Shown piece after piece: positions 1 to 7,563 of a stretch of 64,000 nt of DNA (its first letter is position 1; every line of letters begins with the position of its first letter). Under the pieces are notes generated by a model. The model searched no databases. It was not told where the DNA came from and worked only from the letters and a program-made list of their open reading frames with translations. The stretch comes from Jeotgalibacillus terrae (GTDB lineage Bacteria > Bacillota > Bacilli > Bacillales > Jeotgalibacillaceae), in the NCBI RefSeq assembly GCF_016908195.1, contig NZ_JAFBDK010000002.1, positions 1 through 64,000 of the forward strand. Direction: 5' to 3'. A program made the translations under genes and the position numbers.

Positions 1-746
1 ATATTTGCACGTGTAAATTCCATCATTTCTGATGCCATATCAACGTCACGAATACGTGATTCTGCAGCCTGAAGATTTTCAGATGCATTATCAAGATTTT
101 TTATTGTATGGCTTAATCTATTTTGATTAGCCCCTAAATTTGAGCGAGCTGCAGATACACTCTCAATTGCAGTGTTTACCAATGCAATATCAGCATCGAA
201 TGAAGTACCAGTTGCTGTAACACCATCAACGCCTAAATCAGCTGCTGAAAATCCACCACTTGGTGAAGTTATAGTTAAATTAAGTTGTTGACCTGAGTTT
301 GCACCAATTTGGAAATCAGAATCAAAGTTACCATCTAACAGTTTTTTACCGTTAAACTCTGTGCGATCTGCAATTCCAGTCAATTCAGCATTAAGTTCAG
401 TTAACTCTTCCTGAATTGCTTCTAAATCTTCAGTTTCCAAAGTTCCTTCGTTACCTGCCTGCACGATTAATTCTCTTTGTCTTTGAAGGATAGCATGAGT
501 TTCATTCAATGCACCTTCAGCTGTTTGAATAAGAGAAATTCCGTCTTGAGCATTTCTTGATGCCTGATCAAGCCCACGGATCTGTCCACGCATTTTTTCA
601 GAAATTGATAGACCTGCAGCATCGTCACCAGCACGGTTAATACGAAGACCTGAAGATAGTTTCTCCATTGCATTTCCTGCTGAGTTAACGTTCATGCCCA
701 TTTGACGGTGTGCATTCATCGCGTTTAAATTGTGATTAATAATCAT
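1..746 (-). CDS. hag: Flagellin (filament protein), 3' end cut by window edge
   Basis: Filament subunit exported by the flagellar type III system. The reading frame runs from ATG at 746 to the window edge; 248 codons are visible and only the extreme C-terminus is missing. The N-terminus (MIINHNLNAMNAHRQMG) and the motif KLSSGLRINRAGDDAAGLSISEKMR are the conserved D0/D1 flagellin region; the C-terminal D1 helix (NRLSHTIKNLDNASENL, then AAESRIRDVDMASEMM) is also present, with a short variable middle domain. A strong SD (GGAGGA) lies 8 nt upstream. It sits at the end of the flgN-flgK-flgL-yviE-fliW-csrA run, the position of hag in B. subtilis, behind its own sigma-D-like promoter and a CsrA-binding leader. 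A second, divergent flagellin gene is at 5819-6676; this copy is probably the main filament gene. Confidence 0.96.
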   Translation of the reverse strand, partial: MIINHNLNAMNAHRQMGMNVNSAGNAMEKLSSGLRINRAGDDAAGLSISEKMRGQIRGLDQASRNAQDGISLIQTAEGALNETHAILQRQRELIVQAGNEGTLETEDLEAIQEELTELNAELTGIADRTEFNGKKLLDGNFDSDFQIGANSGQQLNLTITSPSGGFSAADLGVDGVTATGTSFDADIALVNTAIESVSAARSNLGANQNRLSHTIKNLDNASENLQAAESRIRDVDMASEMMEFTRAN

Positions 747-753
747 TGTTATT

Positions 754-789
754 TTCCTCCTTGAGTATACCCATTCACTTCCTTGTGAA
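754..789 (-). promoter_or_regulatory. CsrA-binding leader of hag (hairpin BS1 plus SD-overlapping site)
   Basis: On the minus strand the leader contains TTCACAAGGAAGTGAA (774-789): a 5-bp stem TTCAC/GTGAA presenting AAGGAA in the loop, the classical CsrA recognition shape (GGA in a hairpin loop). A second GGA pair lies in the SD GGAGGA (about 755-760). In B. subtilis CsrA represses hag translation through two such sites, relieved by FliW; csrA and fliW are the next genes upstream here. Confidence 0.8.
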
Positions 790-850
790 CGGTAAGTTTT
801 ATAGCAAGTCTCAAAGGTCGGCCGCCCTGTAATTCCTGCTTACACTAGTT

Positions 851-876
851 ATATCGGCTGTGGGTCGAAATATTTA
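851..876 (-). promoter_or_regulatory. Sigma-D-type promoter of hag
   Basis: Minus strand: -35 TAAA (873-876), 14-nt spacer, -10 GCCGATAT (851-858), a perfect match to the flagellar sigma-D consensus. The transcript would have a leader of about 100 nt containing the CsrA hairpin. Confidence 0.9.
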
Positions 877-892
877 ACTATATTTTGCACTA

Positions 893-921
893 ATAAAAAT
901 ATCCGCTTAGTAAAAGCGGAT
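893..921 (-). terminator. Terminator after csrA
   Basis: Minus-strand stem ATCCGCTT/AAGCGGAT (901-908 and 914-921) followed by ATTTTTATT. It overlaps the csrA stop codon and separates the csrA transcript from the hag promoter. Confidence 0.7.
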
Positions 922-1136
922 TAGTCCTTAGAAAATAACTTTGTAATATCTATAATATTGTTGGCTGCTGTGTTTTCCTCCTGAATGGCAAGAAAGATTT
1001 CTTTCCTATGTATATCAATATGCTTTGGTGCATCGATACCCAGTTTGACCTGATCCCCCTGCACTGAAAGCACAGTGATTTCGATGTCATCTCCAATCCT
1101 GATTGCTTCGCCTGTTTTTCTTGTCAGCACTAACAT
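921..1136 (-). CDS. csrA: Carbon storage regulator CsrA, translational repressor of hag
   Basis: 71-residue RNA-binding dimer. [20 protein letters not shown] is the conserved N-terminal strand block, and the length equals that of other Gram-positive CsrA proteins. In B. subtilis CsrA binds the hag leader to block ribosome access until FliW, freed when flagellin is secreted, removes it. Here fliW lies 4 nt upstream and hag directly downstream with a matching hairpin, so the complete homeostatic loop is encoded together. Confidence 0.97.
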   Translation of the reverse strand: MLVLTRKTGEAIRIGDDIEITVLSVQGDQVKLGIDAPKHIDIHRKEIFLAIQEENTAANNIIDITKLFSKD

Positions 1137-1140
1137 CGAA

Positions 1141-1572
1141 TCACCCCTTTACGGCAGCCGCTGAGACTGGCTGTTTTCTAGAGTAGTCGTTAAGAATAAT
1201 CTGCTTAGCTTTCTTGTTAGTCAGGTTAAAGACAATCGGCGCCTGGAGATTGGCTGTTGATTCATTGAATGGATCTCTCACTGTTAAAATGACATAGACC
1301 ATCGAATCTTCAGGCTTTTTAAGTTCGAGTGCATGTGTCACTGCATCATCGAGTTTGATTTCATACCCTTTAAAGAATGAAAACGGATTGCTTATGATAA
1401 ATCCGAGTGAAGAAGTGTTCACAGATTGAAGAACGAAAAAAACATCATTATCTTCAAATGATAAAACCGTAAATTGTTTTTCGTCTTCAAAACCCGGAAT
1501 TCCTTTTTCAAAATGCCAGATATCTTTTTCGTTCAGTTCGACTTCACCATGGTACTTTGTTTGAATCTTCAT
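1141..1572 (-). CDS. fliW: Flagellar assembly factor FliW, CsrA antagonist
   Basis: 143-residue FliW family protein. The N-terminal block ([20 protein letters not shown] then [11 protein letters not shown]) and the later block around [20 protein letters not shown] are diagnostic. In Bacillus, FliW binds either flagellin or CsrA; when flagellin leaves the cell FliW sequesters CsrA and hag translation rises. The gene lies 4 nt before csrA and 19 nt after yviE, in one operon, with SD GGAGC upstream. Confidence 0.97.
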   Translation of the reverse strand: MKIQTKYHGEVELNEKDIWHFEKGIPGFEDEKQFTVLSFEDNDVFFVLQSVNTSSLGFIISNPFSFFKGYEIKLDDAVTHALELKKPEDSMVYVILTVRDPFNESTANLQAPIVFNLTNKKAKQIILNDYSRKQPVSAAAVKG

Positions 1573-1591
1573 GGAACAAACAGCTCCTATT

Positions 1592-2155
1592 TTAAATTTC
1601 CTGGTTCACGACGCTGAATCTGATTGAGTTCAGCTGTTGCATATGAATTTTTACTTCCTGTGGTGTGTAATTGATTCTTGGTTTTTGTGCGCGTGTATTG
1701 TTTTCAACTCCGCCTTCTGTGAACTGAATATCTGTGGTACTAGGTCGATAATCCATTTTAACGCTGAATGGCGGCGGGACAAATCCAATGTTAAATGATG
1801 GCGGTGGGCCTTCGTAGTTTCTTTTTGCGATGGCCTTAATAGGGTCACCACCATTTTCAATTTTCATGAGTTCATCGCCTTCGGATGCTACTCGCTGCAT
1901 ACCTTTCAAGACATCCTGATTACCTTCTGCTGCCCACTCGCGAATGCGTCGGGAAATCGGTTTGATATCCATGGAAGCCCATGCTTCAGTCTGATCAATC
2001 GTGAGCCAGCCTTTGGTTGTTGTGATGCTCATTTTAGAAGGGGTCTGCTTTAGATCAAGTACTGCCTGTGGCTGTTCGATCTGTTGCTGACCCCGAGGTG
2101 ATTCCATGCCGATTTTAGCTTGTGTCTGATCAATCAGTATCTGAGGAATTTTCAT
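1592..2155 (-). CDS. yviE: YviE/DUF6470 flagellar-operon protein
   Basis: 187-residue soluble protein of unknown function, assigned to the YviE (DUF6470) group by position between flgL and fliW and by the internal pattern of two similar segments (PQILIDQTQAKIGMESPRG, later LTIDQTEAWASMDIKPISRR) that resemble each other (IDQT-A ... G/D at the same spacing). No signal peptide or membrane segment is present. SD AAAGGAGGAAT lies 5 nt before the ATG. The gene is cotranscribed with the flagellar junction genes; a role in filament or junction assembly is an inference from context only. Confidence 0.85.
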   Translation of the reverse strand: MKIPQILIDQTQAKIGMESPRGQQQIEQPQAVLDLKQTPSKMSITTTKGWLTIDQTEAWASMDIKPISRRIREWAAEGNQDVLKGMQRVASEGDELMKIENGGDPIKAIAKRNYEGPPPSFNIGFVPPPFSVKMDYRPSTTDIQFTEGGVENNTRAQKPRINYTPQEVKIHMQQLNSIRFSVVNQEI

Positions 2156-2171
2156 TGGTTATTCCTCCTTT

Positions 2172-3050
2172 TTATCTAAGGAAATCCATGAGTGACGGCT
2201 GGATGATACGAGAACCTACGCTTAATGCTGCACGATGTACACTTTCCTGAACCTTCATATCAGTAATCACTTTTTCAAAGTCGATGTCTTCATTGTCAGA
2301 CATAACTCTTGTTGAAATGACTTCCTGCTCGCTGACCCGTGATTCCATCAGTTCGATACGGTTGTAACGGGCACCGAGTGATGAGCGTTCGTTGGAGAGG
2401 TTAGTCATATGAGTGTCCATGTTTGTCAGGAAATTATTAATGTCGTCGCCTGTTGAGTTCTCATTCTCAAGTGTTGAGATAATATCATCAATATCATCAA
2501 ACATTTCTTGCGAGAATACCGATGTTCCATCAATATTCACTTTAATGTGAACACCTTTAGAAAGTTCAATTTCAACAGCTTCATCGTTTTCAGGATAAAC
2601 ACCACCTGCTACATCAAGTGGTTTTGATGTTGTATTTGTTCCATTGAACAAATACTTATCACCAAACTTTGTATTGCCAATCTCTTCAATATGCTCTTTT
2701 AATTGCTCAATTTCAGCTTTTGTTGCTTTCCGTTGTTCTGCATCATAAGTGTCGTTTGACGTTTGAACGAGCAGTTCGCGAAGACGCTGCATTGCCTGAT
2801 TTGCCTTATCAAGCGATGTATCTGCGTTTTCAACCCAGTTGTAGGCTTCAGAGAAGTTTCTTTTATACTGCTCGACTTCTGTTAAGTTACGACGGTATAA
2901 TACACCCTTCATCGCAACAACCGGATCATCAGAGGGGCGTGAGATTTTCTTCTGAGTTGCAATCTGCTCCTGATATTTAGCCATATCATTATAACTGTTC
3001 GATAAGTTGCGAAGCATATTTCCCGCAAGCATTGATTGTGTTACGCGCAT
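2172..3050 (-). CDS. flgL: Hook-filament junction protein FlgL (HAP3)
   Basis: 292-residue flagellin-like protein forming the second ring between hook and filament. The N-terminus MRVTQSMLAGNMLRNLSNSYNDMAKYQEQIATQKKISRPSDD-type block is typical of FlgL, with the conserved K-I-S-R-P-S-D-D-P motif; the C-terminal helix (SLGARYNRIELMESRVSEQE) pairs with it as in flagellins. The gene follows flgK by 16 nt with an SD (GGAGTG) and is followed by yviE. The length is near that of B. subtilis FlgL (298). Confidence 0.97.
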   Translation of the reverse strand: MRVTQSMLAGNMLRNLSNSYNDMAKYQEQIATQKKISRPSDDPVVAMKGVLYRRNLTEVEQYKRNFSEAYNWVENADTSLDKANQAMQRLRELLVQTSNDTYDAEQRKATKAEIEQLKEHIEEIGNTKFGDKYLFNGTNTTSKPLDVAGGVYPENDEAVEIELSKGVHIKVNIDGTSVFSQEMFDDIDDIISTLENENSTGDDINNFLTNMDTHMTNLSNERSSLGARYNRIELMESRVSEQEVISTRVMSDNEDIDFEKVITDMKVQESVHRAALSVGSRIIQPSLMDFLR

Positions 3051-3066
3051 AGATTATTCACTCCTT

Positions 3067-4722
3067 TTATCTGCCGACTAGTCCCATGCCGTTAATAATT
3101 TTATCTAACATTTCATCGACCATTGTGATGTTACGAGCAGCTGCGTTGTAAGCGTGCTGGAACTGAATCATATTGGTCATTTCTTCATCTAATGAAACAG
3201 AACTGACTGATTGGCGTTTTTGATTTACTGATTCACGAAGGACTTCACTGTTTCCTGAAAGACGGTTTGCCTGAAGTGCCTCTACACCAAGTCCGCCAAT
3301 TACACCTTCATAGAATGAGTTCATAGAGGCGGTTCCGATTAATGTCTGATCCAGATCATAAGTTGTTGGCGTATCAAAACCTTCTAAGGTAACTTGATCT
3401 CCGTCCATCACCCAGTTTTGAATATTAGAAAGGTTAATTGCGTTTTTACCATCACCAGCGTTGACATCACCATTTGCAGAAACAGTTGTTGATGCAGCAA
3501 TTTCTTTTGAAGTTAAACCTGTCATTTCAATGAGCTTAGACGCCCCTACATGTTCTTTTCCGATGTCAGTAGTAAAGTTGGAAGTATCAAAAAAATCTTT
3601 CCCTGAGGCATTCTCAAGATCAATACCCATATTGTGGATATCATTAAAAGTATTGGCAAACGTATAAGCCAGTTTGTCCAATTCATCTAACATATTAGGA
3701 TAGATACCTTCCTCCACCTCAGCACCAGTTCCATCTTCATACTTGTAGCCATAAGACTCAATCAACCCACGAATTTCCCCGCGTGAAAAGATAACATTCC
3801 CATTCTCATCAGCAATATCTAACTTCTTGCTTGAGATCTTGTTGCCTTCACTCGTAAAGATATAAAGACTTTGCACACTATCAGCTACCGATGTAGAAAG
3901 CTTATCTCCACCGGCATCCGTTCCAAGCTGGTAATAGTTGTCTTTGGATACAAGAATCTCTTCTTTACCATTCGCTCCGACAATACTGATATTATAAAGA
4001 CCTTCTGCTTCATCAGCAGGATCTCCTTCAGATTGAGTAGTTGTTACTTTAATATCGATATAACCTGAAAGCTCATCTACCAGATTATCACGACGGTCAT
4101 AGAGATCGTTCGGAACGTTCCCGTGTGGTTCAACGTCTCCAATCTGACCGTTAATATCTGCTATCTGTTCTAACAGGGAGTTAACGCTATCTAGTGAAAC
4201 CTTAATTTCATTACCGATATTGCTTTTGATCTGTGTGAGTGAGTCATTGAGGTAATGGAATGTGTCTACCACTGACTGTCCCCGTTCAAGTACAACATTT
4301 CTTGCTCCATCGTTTTCAGGATAAACCGAAAGATCCTGAAGCGACTGCCAAAACTCTCCCATAACTGCCCCAAGTCCGTTAGACGTTGGCTCGTTAATGA
4401 TGTTTTCCATTTCGCTCAGTGCGGCAGAACGAGAATCCCAATAACCCAACTTGTTATTTTCCTGACGAAATTGAATGTCCAGAAAGTTATCACGTACACG
4501 CTGGATGGAATTCGCTTCAACCCCTGTACCCATTTGTCCAGGGATTTGCGGCTGATTCATTGCTGCTGGAGCGAATGGCGTTGTTGTGCCAAAATTCACA
4601 CGTTGTCTTGAATAACCGGGCGTATTGGCGTTAGCGATATTATGTCCTGTTGTGTGCAGCGCACTTTGCTGAGTGAACAGTGCACGCTTTGCTGTTTCTA
4701 GCCCCATGAAAGTTGAACGCAT
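3067..4722 (-). CDS. flgK: Hook-associated protein FlgK (HAP1)
   Basis: 551-residue junction protein joining hook to filament. The N-terminal rod/hook family motif (FMGLETAKRALFTQQSALHT, then TGHNIANANTPGYSRQRV) and the C-terminal helix (SLDEEMTNMIQFQHAYNAAARNI) are characteristic of axial flagellar proteins. SD GGGGAG lies 8 nt upstream. It begins 17 nt after flgN, whose product is the likely export chaperone for FlgK and FlgL, and is followed by flgL. Length and domain order are normal for Bacillus FlgK. Confidence 0.97.
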   Translation of the reverse strand: MRSTFMGLETAKRALFTQQSALHTTGHNIANANTPGYSRQRVNFGTTTPFAPAAMNQPQIPGQMGTGVEANSIQRVRDNFLDIQFRQENNKLGYWDSRSAALSEMENIINEPTSNGLGAVMGEFWQSLQDLSVYPENDGARNVVLERGQSVVDTFHYLNDSLTQIKSNIGNEIKVSLDSVNSLLEQIADINGQIGDVEPHGNVPNDLYDRRDNLVDELSGYIDIKVTTTQSEGDPADEAEGLYNISIVGANGKEEILVSKDNYYQLGTDAGGDKLSTSVADSVQSLYIFTSEGNKISSKKLDIADENGNVIFSRGEIRGLIESYGYKYEDGTGAEVEEGIYPNMLDELDKLAYTFANTFNDIHNMGIDLENASGKDFFDTSNFTTDIGKEHVGASKLIEMTGLTSKEIAASTTVSANGDVNAGDGKNAINLSNIQNWVMDGDQVTLEGFDTPTTYDLDQTLIGTASMNSFYEGVIGGLGVEALQANRLSGNSEVLRESVNQKRQSVSSVSLDEEMTNMIQFQHAYNAAARNITMVDEMLDKIINGMGLVGR

Positions 4723-4739
4723 CTTTTATCTCCCCTTTG

Positions 4740-5153
4740 TTATGCCTGCGAATCAAACATTGATCTGGCAGGTTTGTCGTCATCATCCTGATTGGTTTTT
4801 GAATAGTTCATTGAGTCCGGCTGTGGCATTAGCAGGTCGAGGTTCAGTGAGACAAGCTGCATGGATTGAGTTAACAGGTCCTGATTTAATTCGTTTACTG
4901 CTTTTAGATCCAGTACAACTTGCAACAACTCATCCTTTTCTGACTGAACATCCTCATTCGTCACCATCTGCTGACGCTTATTTTCTAACGCACTAATCGC
5001 CTGGATATGCTTCTGCTCATCTTTAATCAGCTGATTTAACTGATCAAGATTATTTTCTTTGATCACAGCTGTTTTTTGATGTGCAAGCTCAAGCAGGCTT
5101 CTATGCAATTTGGTTTGTTGTTGTAAGATTGTTTTAATTGATTGCTCGGGCAT
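4740..5153 (-). CDS. flgN: FlgN-type flagellar export chaperone
   Basis: 137-residue helical, glutamine- and leucine-rich protein beginning MPEQSIKTILQQQTKLHRS. Position directly before flgK-flgL and the all-alpha character fit FlgN (YvyG), the chaperone of the two junction proteins. The start at 5153 is preferred: the frame stays open further upstream to 5258, but that extension translates a palindromic repeat (EDPG repeated), not protein. The SD is weak (GGGGGAC). The gene is read from the sigma-D-like promoter at 5264-5289, with a leader of roughly 100 nt that contains two type-1 palindromes. Confidence 0.88.
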   Translation of the reverse strand: MPEQSIKTILQQQTKLHRSLLELAHQKTAVIKENNLDQLNQLIKDEQKHIQAISALENKRQQMVTNEDVQSEKDELLQVVLDLKAVNELNQDLLTQSMQLVSLNLDLLMPQPDSMNYSKTNQDDDDKPARSMFDSQA

Positions 5154-5171
5154 GTGAGTCCCCCATTTTGT

Positions 5172-5251
5172 AGCGAAGATGAGGGACAGTCCCGGGTCTT
5201 CGCTCTTTTGTGAAGAATTGAAGTGCCGGGACTGTCCCGGGTCTTCAATCA
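5172..5251. repeat. Type-1 palindromic repeats (two copies) in the flgN leader
   Basis: Two near-palindromes built on GGGACAGTCCCGGGTCTTC and its relative CCGGGACTGTCCCGGGTCTT, about 50 bp apart, each flanked by GAAGA/TCTTC arms. The same unit recurs near 7244, 18795, 24140 and 25895. Here they lie between the flgN promoter and its start codon. Confidence 0.9.
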
Positions 5252-5263
5252 TTGTCACGTTAT

Positions 5264-5289
5264 ATATCGGACAAATTTTGCATTATTAA
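5264..5289 (-). promoter_or_regulatory. Sigma-D-type promoter for flgN-flgK-flgL-yviE-fliW-csrA
   Basis: Minus strand -35 TTAA (5286-5289), 14-nt spacer, -10 TCCGATAT (5264-5271). The geometry equals that of the hag promoter, with one mismatch in the -10. It lies immediately before the yaaR stop codon. Confidence 0.75.
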
Positions 5290-5293
5290 AGGT

Positions 5294-5734
5294 TTATGAG
5301 TATACGTTAATGATCAGCCCTTGAATTTCTCCAATCGTGCCGAGGATATCAAGACCTTTTTTCTCTTTGTCGAGTACCTGGTTTGTGAGGTCAATCAATT
5401 TTGAATCGATTTCTTTAACGATTTTGTATACCTTTGTGCGTCCTCTTCGATTGAAGCCTCTCTGATCTTCAAGTTGAAGGCCGTTATTAACTGCTTCTTC
5501 CATGAACTTTTTGACGAGACCTTTATACTTGCGGAGGTCTTCTACTGTTCTGGAATCTGAAAGTTTTTTTCCCTGGTCTTCTATTTCAGCGCTCATTGCA
5601 GTCAATTTATCGATTAAAGTAGTAGTACGTTTCTTGGAGATGACATCCTGAAAAGAGACAGATTCTTTTGCGACCTGTTCTTTCTTTTGAGTTTTATTTG
5701 TCTCAGTTGTTCTGCCTACGCGTTGTACATCCAT
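5294..5734 (-). CDS. yaaR: YaaR/DUF327 family protein
   Basis: 146-residue charged, mostly helical protein of the YaaR (DUF327) family. The best conserved part is the C-terminal half with RTVEDLRKYKGLVKKFMEEA and a following segment with RRGRTKVYKIVKEIDSKL. Function is unknown. In B. subtilis yaaR lies near the origin with tmk and holB, so its place between a flagellin gene and flgN is unusual. SD GGAGGG lies 9 nt before the ATG. The preceding terminator at 5774-5807 suggests readthrough or an unrecognised promoter. A flagellar role is inferred only from location. Confidence 0.85.
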   Translation of the reverse strand: MDVQRVGRTTETNKTQKKEQVAKESVSFQDVISKKRTTTLIDKLTAMSAEIEDQGKKLSDSRTVEDLRKYKGLVKKFMEEAVNNGLQLEDQRGFNRRGRTKVYKIVKEIDSKLIDLTNQVLDKEKKGLDILGTIGEIQGLIINVYS

Positions 5735-5773
5735 AAAGTATCCCTCCGCTGTGAAGAGTCAAGTCTTCGCTTT

Positions 5774-5807
5774 AAAAAATGGAGGAGCAGATTATCTACT
5801 CCTCCAT
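5774..5807 (-). terminator. Terminator after flagellin 2
   Basis: Minus-strand inverted repeat ATGGAGGAG ... CTCCTCCAT followed by TTTTT; loop of about 11 nt. It closes the fliS-flagellin transcript. Confidence 0.8.
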
Positions 5808-5818
5808 TGATTGTAACA

Positions 5819-6676
5819 TTATTGAAGCAGCTGCAGAATGCCCTGCGGCAGCTGGTTGGCCTGTGCAAGCATTGCCTGCCCTGCCTGGTTTAAGATGTTA
5901 TTTCTTGTAAACTGTGACATTTCTTTTGCCATGTCGAGGTCACGAATACGTGATTCGGCTGCTGTTAGGTTTTCGTTAGCAGATTGAAGGTTAGACACTG
6001 TGTGCTCCAGGCGGTTCTGAAAAGCACCTAAATTACTTCGAGCTTTAGAGACAGTTTCGATAGCTTCTGAAATTGTCGTAATAGCACTTTGAGCGCCACT
6101 AGTAGTTTCTAAAGAAATATTTGAAGCTCCTGATCCTGTCCCGCTTGATAAGTTAAGTTCATTTGCTCCCATACGATCAAGGCTTATTTGAATATTTTCT
6201 CCATCATTAGCACCGATCTGCAGCATCACTTCAAGAGAAGTTACTCCTGAAGCTCCCGACACACCATTGAGCAGCTCTTTACTGTTAAACTGAGTGTTTT
6301 CTGCAATTCTATCAACTTCTTCAATTAATGCATCTATTTCATCCTGAACTGCTTCTCTATCAGAATCTTCTAGAGTGCCATTAGAAGCCTGTACTGCAAG
6401 TTCCCTCATACGCTGAAGAATGTCATGTGTAGAAGCCAATGCACCCTCCGCAGTCTGAATCAAAGAAACCCCATCCAACGCATTTCGCTCAGCCATCTCC
6501 AACCCACGAATCTGTGATCTCATCTTCTCAGAAATCGCAAGACCTGCTGCGTCATCTGCTGCACGGTTAATGCGTAGACCTGATGAAAGCTTTTCAAGAC
6601 TTTTCGATGTGTCATTCATTGTTTGGTTTAAGTTTCTGTATGCGTTTAACGCCTGAATGTTGTGGTTAATTCTCAT
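5819..6676 (-). CDS. Second flagellin
   Basis: 285-residue flagellin with intact N-terminal domain (MRINHNIQALNAYRNLNQTM, KLSSGLRINRAADDAAGLAI) and C-terminal domain (AESRIRDLDMAKEMSQFTRN, ending LPQGILQLLQ). The middle is short and lacks an obvious D3 domain. It starts 3 nt after the stop of a fliS-family gene whose 3' end contains its SD (GCGGGGA), so translation is probably coupled. No CsrA-type hairpin is visible before it, so unlike hag it may escape CsrA control. It may contribute a minor filament section; paralogous divergence from hag at 1-746 is evident in the central region. Confidence 0.96.
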   Translation of the reverse strand: MRINHNIQALNAYRNLNQTMNDTSKSLEKLSSGLRINRAADDAAGLAISEKMRSQIRGLEMAERNALDGVSLIQTAEGALASTHDILQRMRELAVQASNGTLEDSDREAVQDEIDALIEEVDRIAENTQFNSKELLNGVSGASGVTSLEVMLQIGANDGENIQISLDRMGANELNLSSGTGSGASNISLETTSGAQSAITTISEAIETVSKARSNLGAFQNRLEHTVSNLQSANENLTAAESRIRDLDMAKEMSQFTRNNILNQAGQAMLAQANQLPQGILQLLQ

Positions 6677-6679
6677 AAT

Positions 6680-7132
6680 TTATTTCCCCGCTTCCATTTT
6701 GTTTGGTGAGTGGTCTTTCTCTTCTACCATGACGTGCTGTTCGTAAGGGTTTGCTTTAGACGGACGAGGCTTTGTTGTCTGGTTTGCTTTTGTAGCCTGA
6801 TTCCAGGAGTCGCTGATTTCCTTCAGAAGCGTCAGCACTTCCTCAGCCTTCCCGGCATCCTTCTTCAGATTCGCCATCACAATCTCATCCGCCATAAAGT
6901 TATACACAGCATCCAATTGATCAGCGATAATACCACTTTCGTAGTTCAGCCCTGCCCCGAGGCGGTGAAGAATATCGTTCACTCTCTGGTATGACTGGTT
7001 GGCTTCTATATAATTCTGTTCTTTCGTATCCTGAATCGCTTTTTCGAGTTTCGTAATCGCTGCTTCATAAAGTAAGGAAGTCAGCTCCTGAGGTGATTTC
7101 TGATATAAAAGTTCTTTTGATAAAAAGTTCAT
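6680..7132 (-). CDS. fliS: FliS-family flagellin export chaperone
   Basis: 150-residue helical protein of the FliS family, which holds newly made flagellin for export. The N-terminus (LYQKSPQELTSLLYEAAITK) and the stretch RVNDILHRLGAGLNYESGII match the FliS four-helix bundle; the last 35 residues (rich in T, K, P, N) are an extension beyond the usual length of about 130. It has its own sigma-D-like promoter and is directly followed by flagellin 2, which suggests a dedicated chaperone-client pair. The standard fliD-fliS-fliT cluster probably lies beyond the left edge, so this may be a paralogue. Confidence 0.88.
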   Translation of the reverse strand: MNFLSKELLYQKSPQELTSLLYEAAITKLEKAIQDTKEQNYIEANQSYQRVNDILHRLGAGLNYESGIIADQLDAVYNFMADEIVMANLKKDAGKAEEVLTLLKEISDSWNQATKANQTTKPRPSKANPYEQHVMVEEKDHSPNKMEAGK

Positions 7133-7155
7133 CGTTTCCCCTCCTGCTACTCTAT

Positions 7156-7181
7156 TTATCGGGGAAAATGGAAAATGATTA
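7156..7181 (-). promoter_or_regulatory. Sigma-D-type promoter for fliS-flagellin 2
   Basis: Minus strand -35 TAAT (7178-7181), 14-nt spacer, -10 CCCGATAA (7156-7163), three changes in all from the perfect hag promoter and the same spacing. It is located 24 nt before the fliS start. Confidence 0.68.
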
Positions 7182-7203
7182 ATAGGTAATTTTTCATTTA
7201 TAT

Positions 7204-7243
7204 AAAAAAGTCCGGACGTGTGTGTTTTCCACGTCCGGACTTT
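7204..7243. terminator. Bidirectional terminator after ylqH
   Basis: Perfect 15-bp inverted repeat AAAAGTCCGGACGTG / CACGTCCGGACTTTT around a 9-nt loop, flanked by A and T runs. It ends the ylqG-ylqH transcript and isolates fliS-flagellin 2. Confidence 0.92.
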
Positions 7244-7269
7244 TGAAGACCAGGGACTGTCCCCTGCCT
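7244..7269. repeat. Partial type-1 palindrome
   Basis: GAAGACCAGGGACTGTCCCC followed by TGCCTTC: the core of the type-1 unit with the outer arms diverged. It lies directly after the ylqH stop codon. Confidence 0.7.
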
Positions 7270-7563
7270 TCAGTACTGCTTCTCCATCTCCTCAATCAGC
7301 AGCAGGATCTCTGCAATCACTGCGTAAAGCTGTGGAGGGATGGTGTCCCCCAGATCAATGTCCAAGAGGTCAGCGAGCAGGCTGTTGTCTTCTTCAAGGT
7401 GAATATTGTGTTGTTTGGCAAGCTCCAGTATTTTTTCCGCAAGTGCGCCGCTTCCCTGGGCTACGATATGCGGGGAGTCGTCCTTTTCGTCATAGCGGAT
7501 GACTGCAGCTGTCGGGCCGCTGATTTTCCGTTTTGCGGCTGGATTAAAATAATGTGGTCTCAT
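7270..7563 (-). CDS. ylqH: YlqH, FlhB C-terminal-domain-like protein
   Basis: 97-residue protein matching the cytoplasmic C-terminal domain of FlhB/YscU without the membrane part (YlqH family). Visible conserved segments are ISGPTAAVIRYDEKDDSPHI and the C-terminal Y-A-V-I-A-E-I-L motif; the auto-cleavage NPTH motif of true FlhB is absent. Its start overlaps the stop of ylqG (ATGA), so the two are translationally coupled. In B. subtilis ylqG-ylqH lie near rnhB and not in a flagellar operon; their presence between flgM and flagellin 2 strengthens the idea that they act in flagellar export switching. Confidence 0.9.
   Translation of the reverse strand: MRPHYFNPAAKRKISGPTAAVIRYDEKDDSPHIVAQGSGALAEKILELAKQHNIHLEEDNSLLADLLDIDLGDTIPPQLYAVIAEILLLIEEMEKQY

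Noticed and set aside
5154-5258. N-terminal extension of FlgN
   Set aside because: It would translate type-1 palindromes (EDPG repeats) and has no SD; the Met at 5153 gives a normal FlgN.
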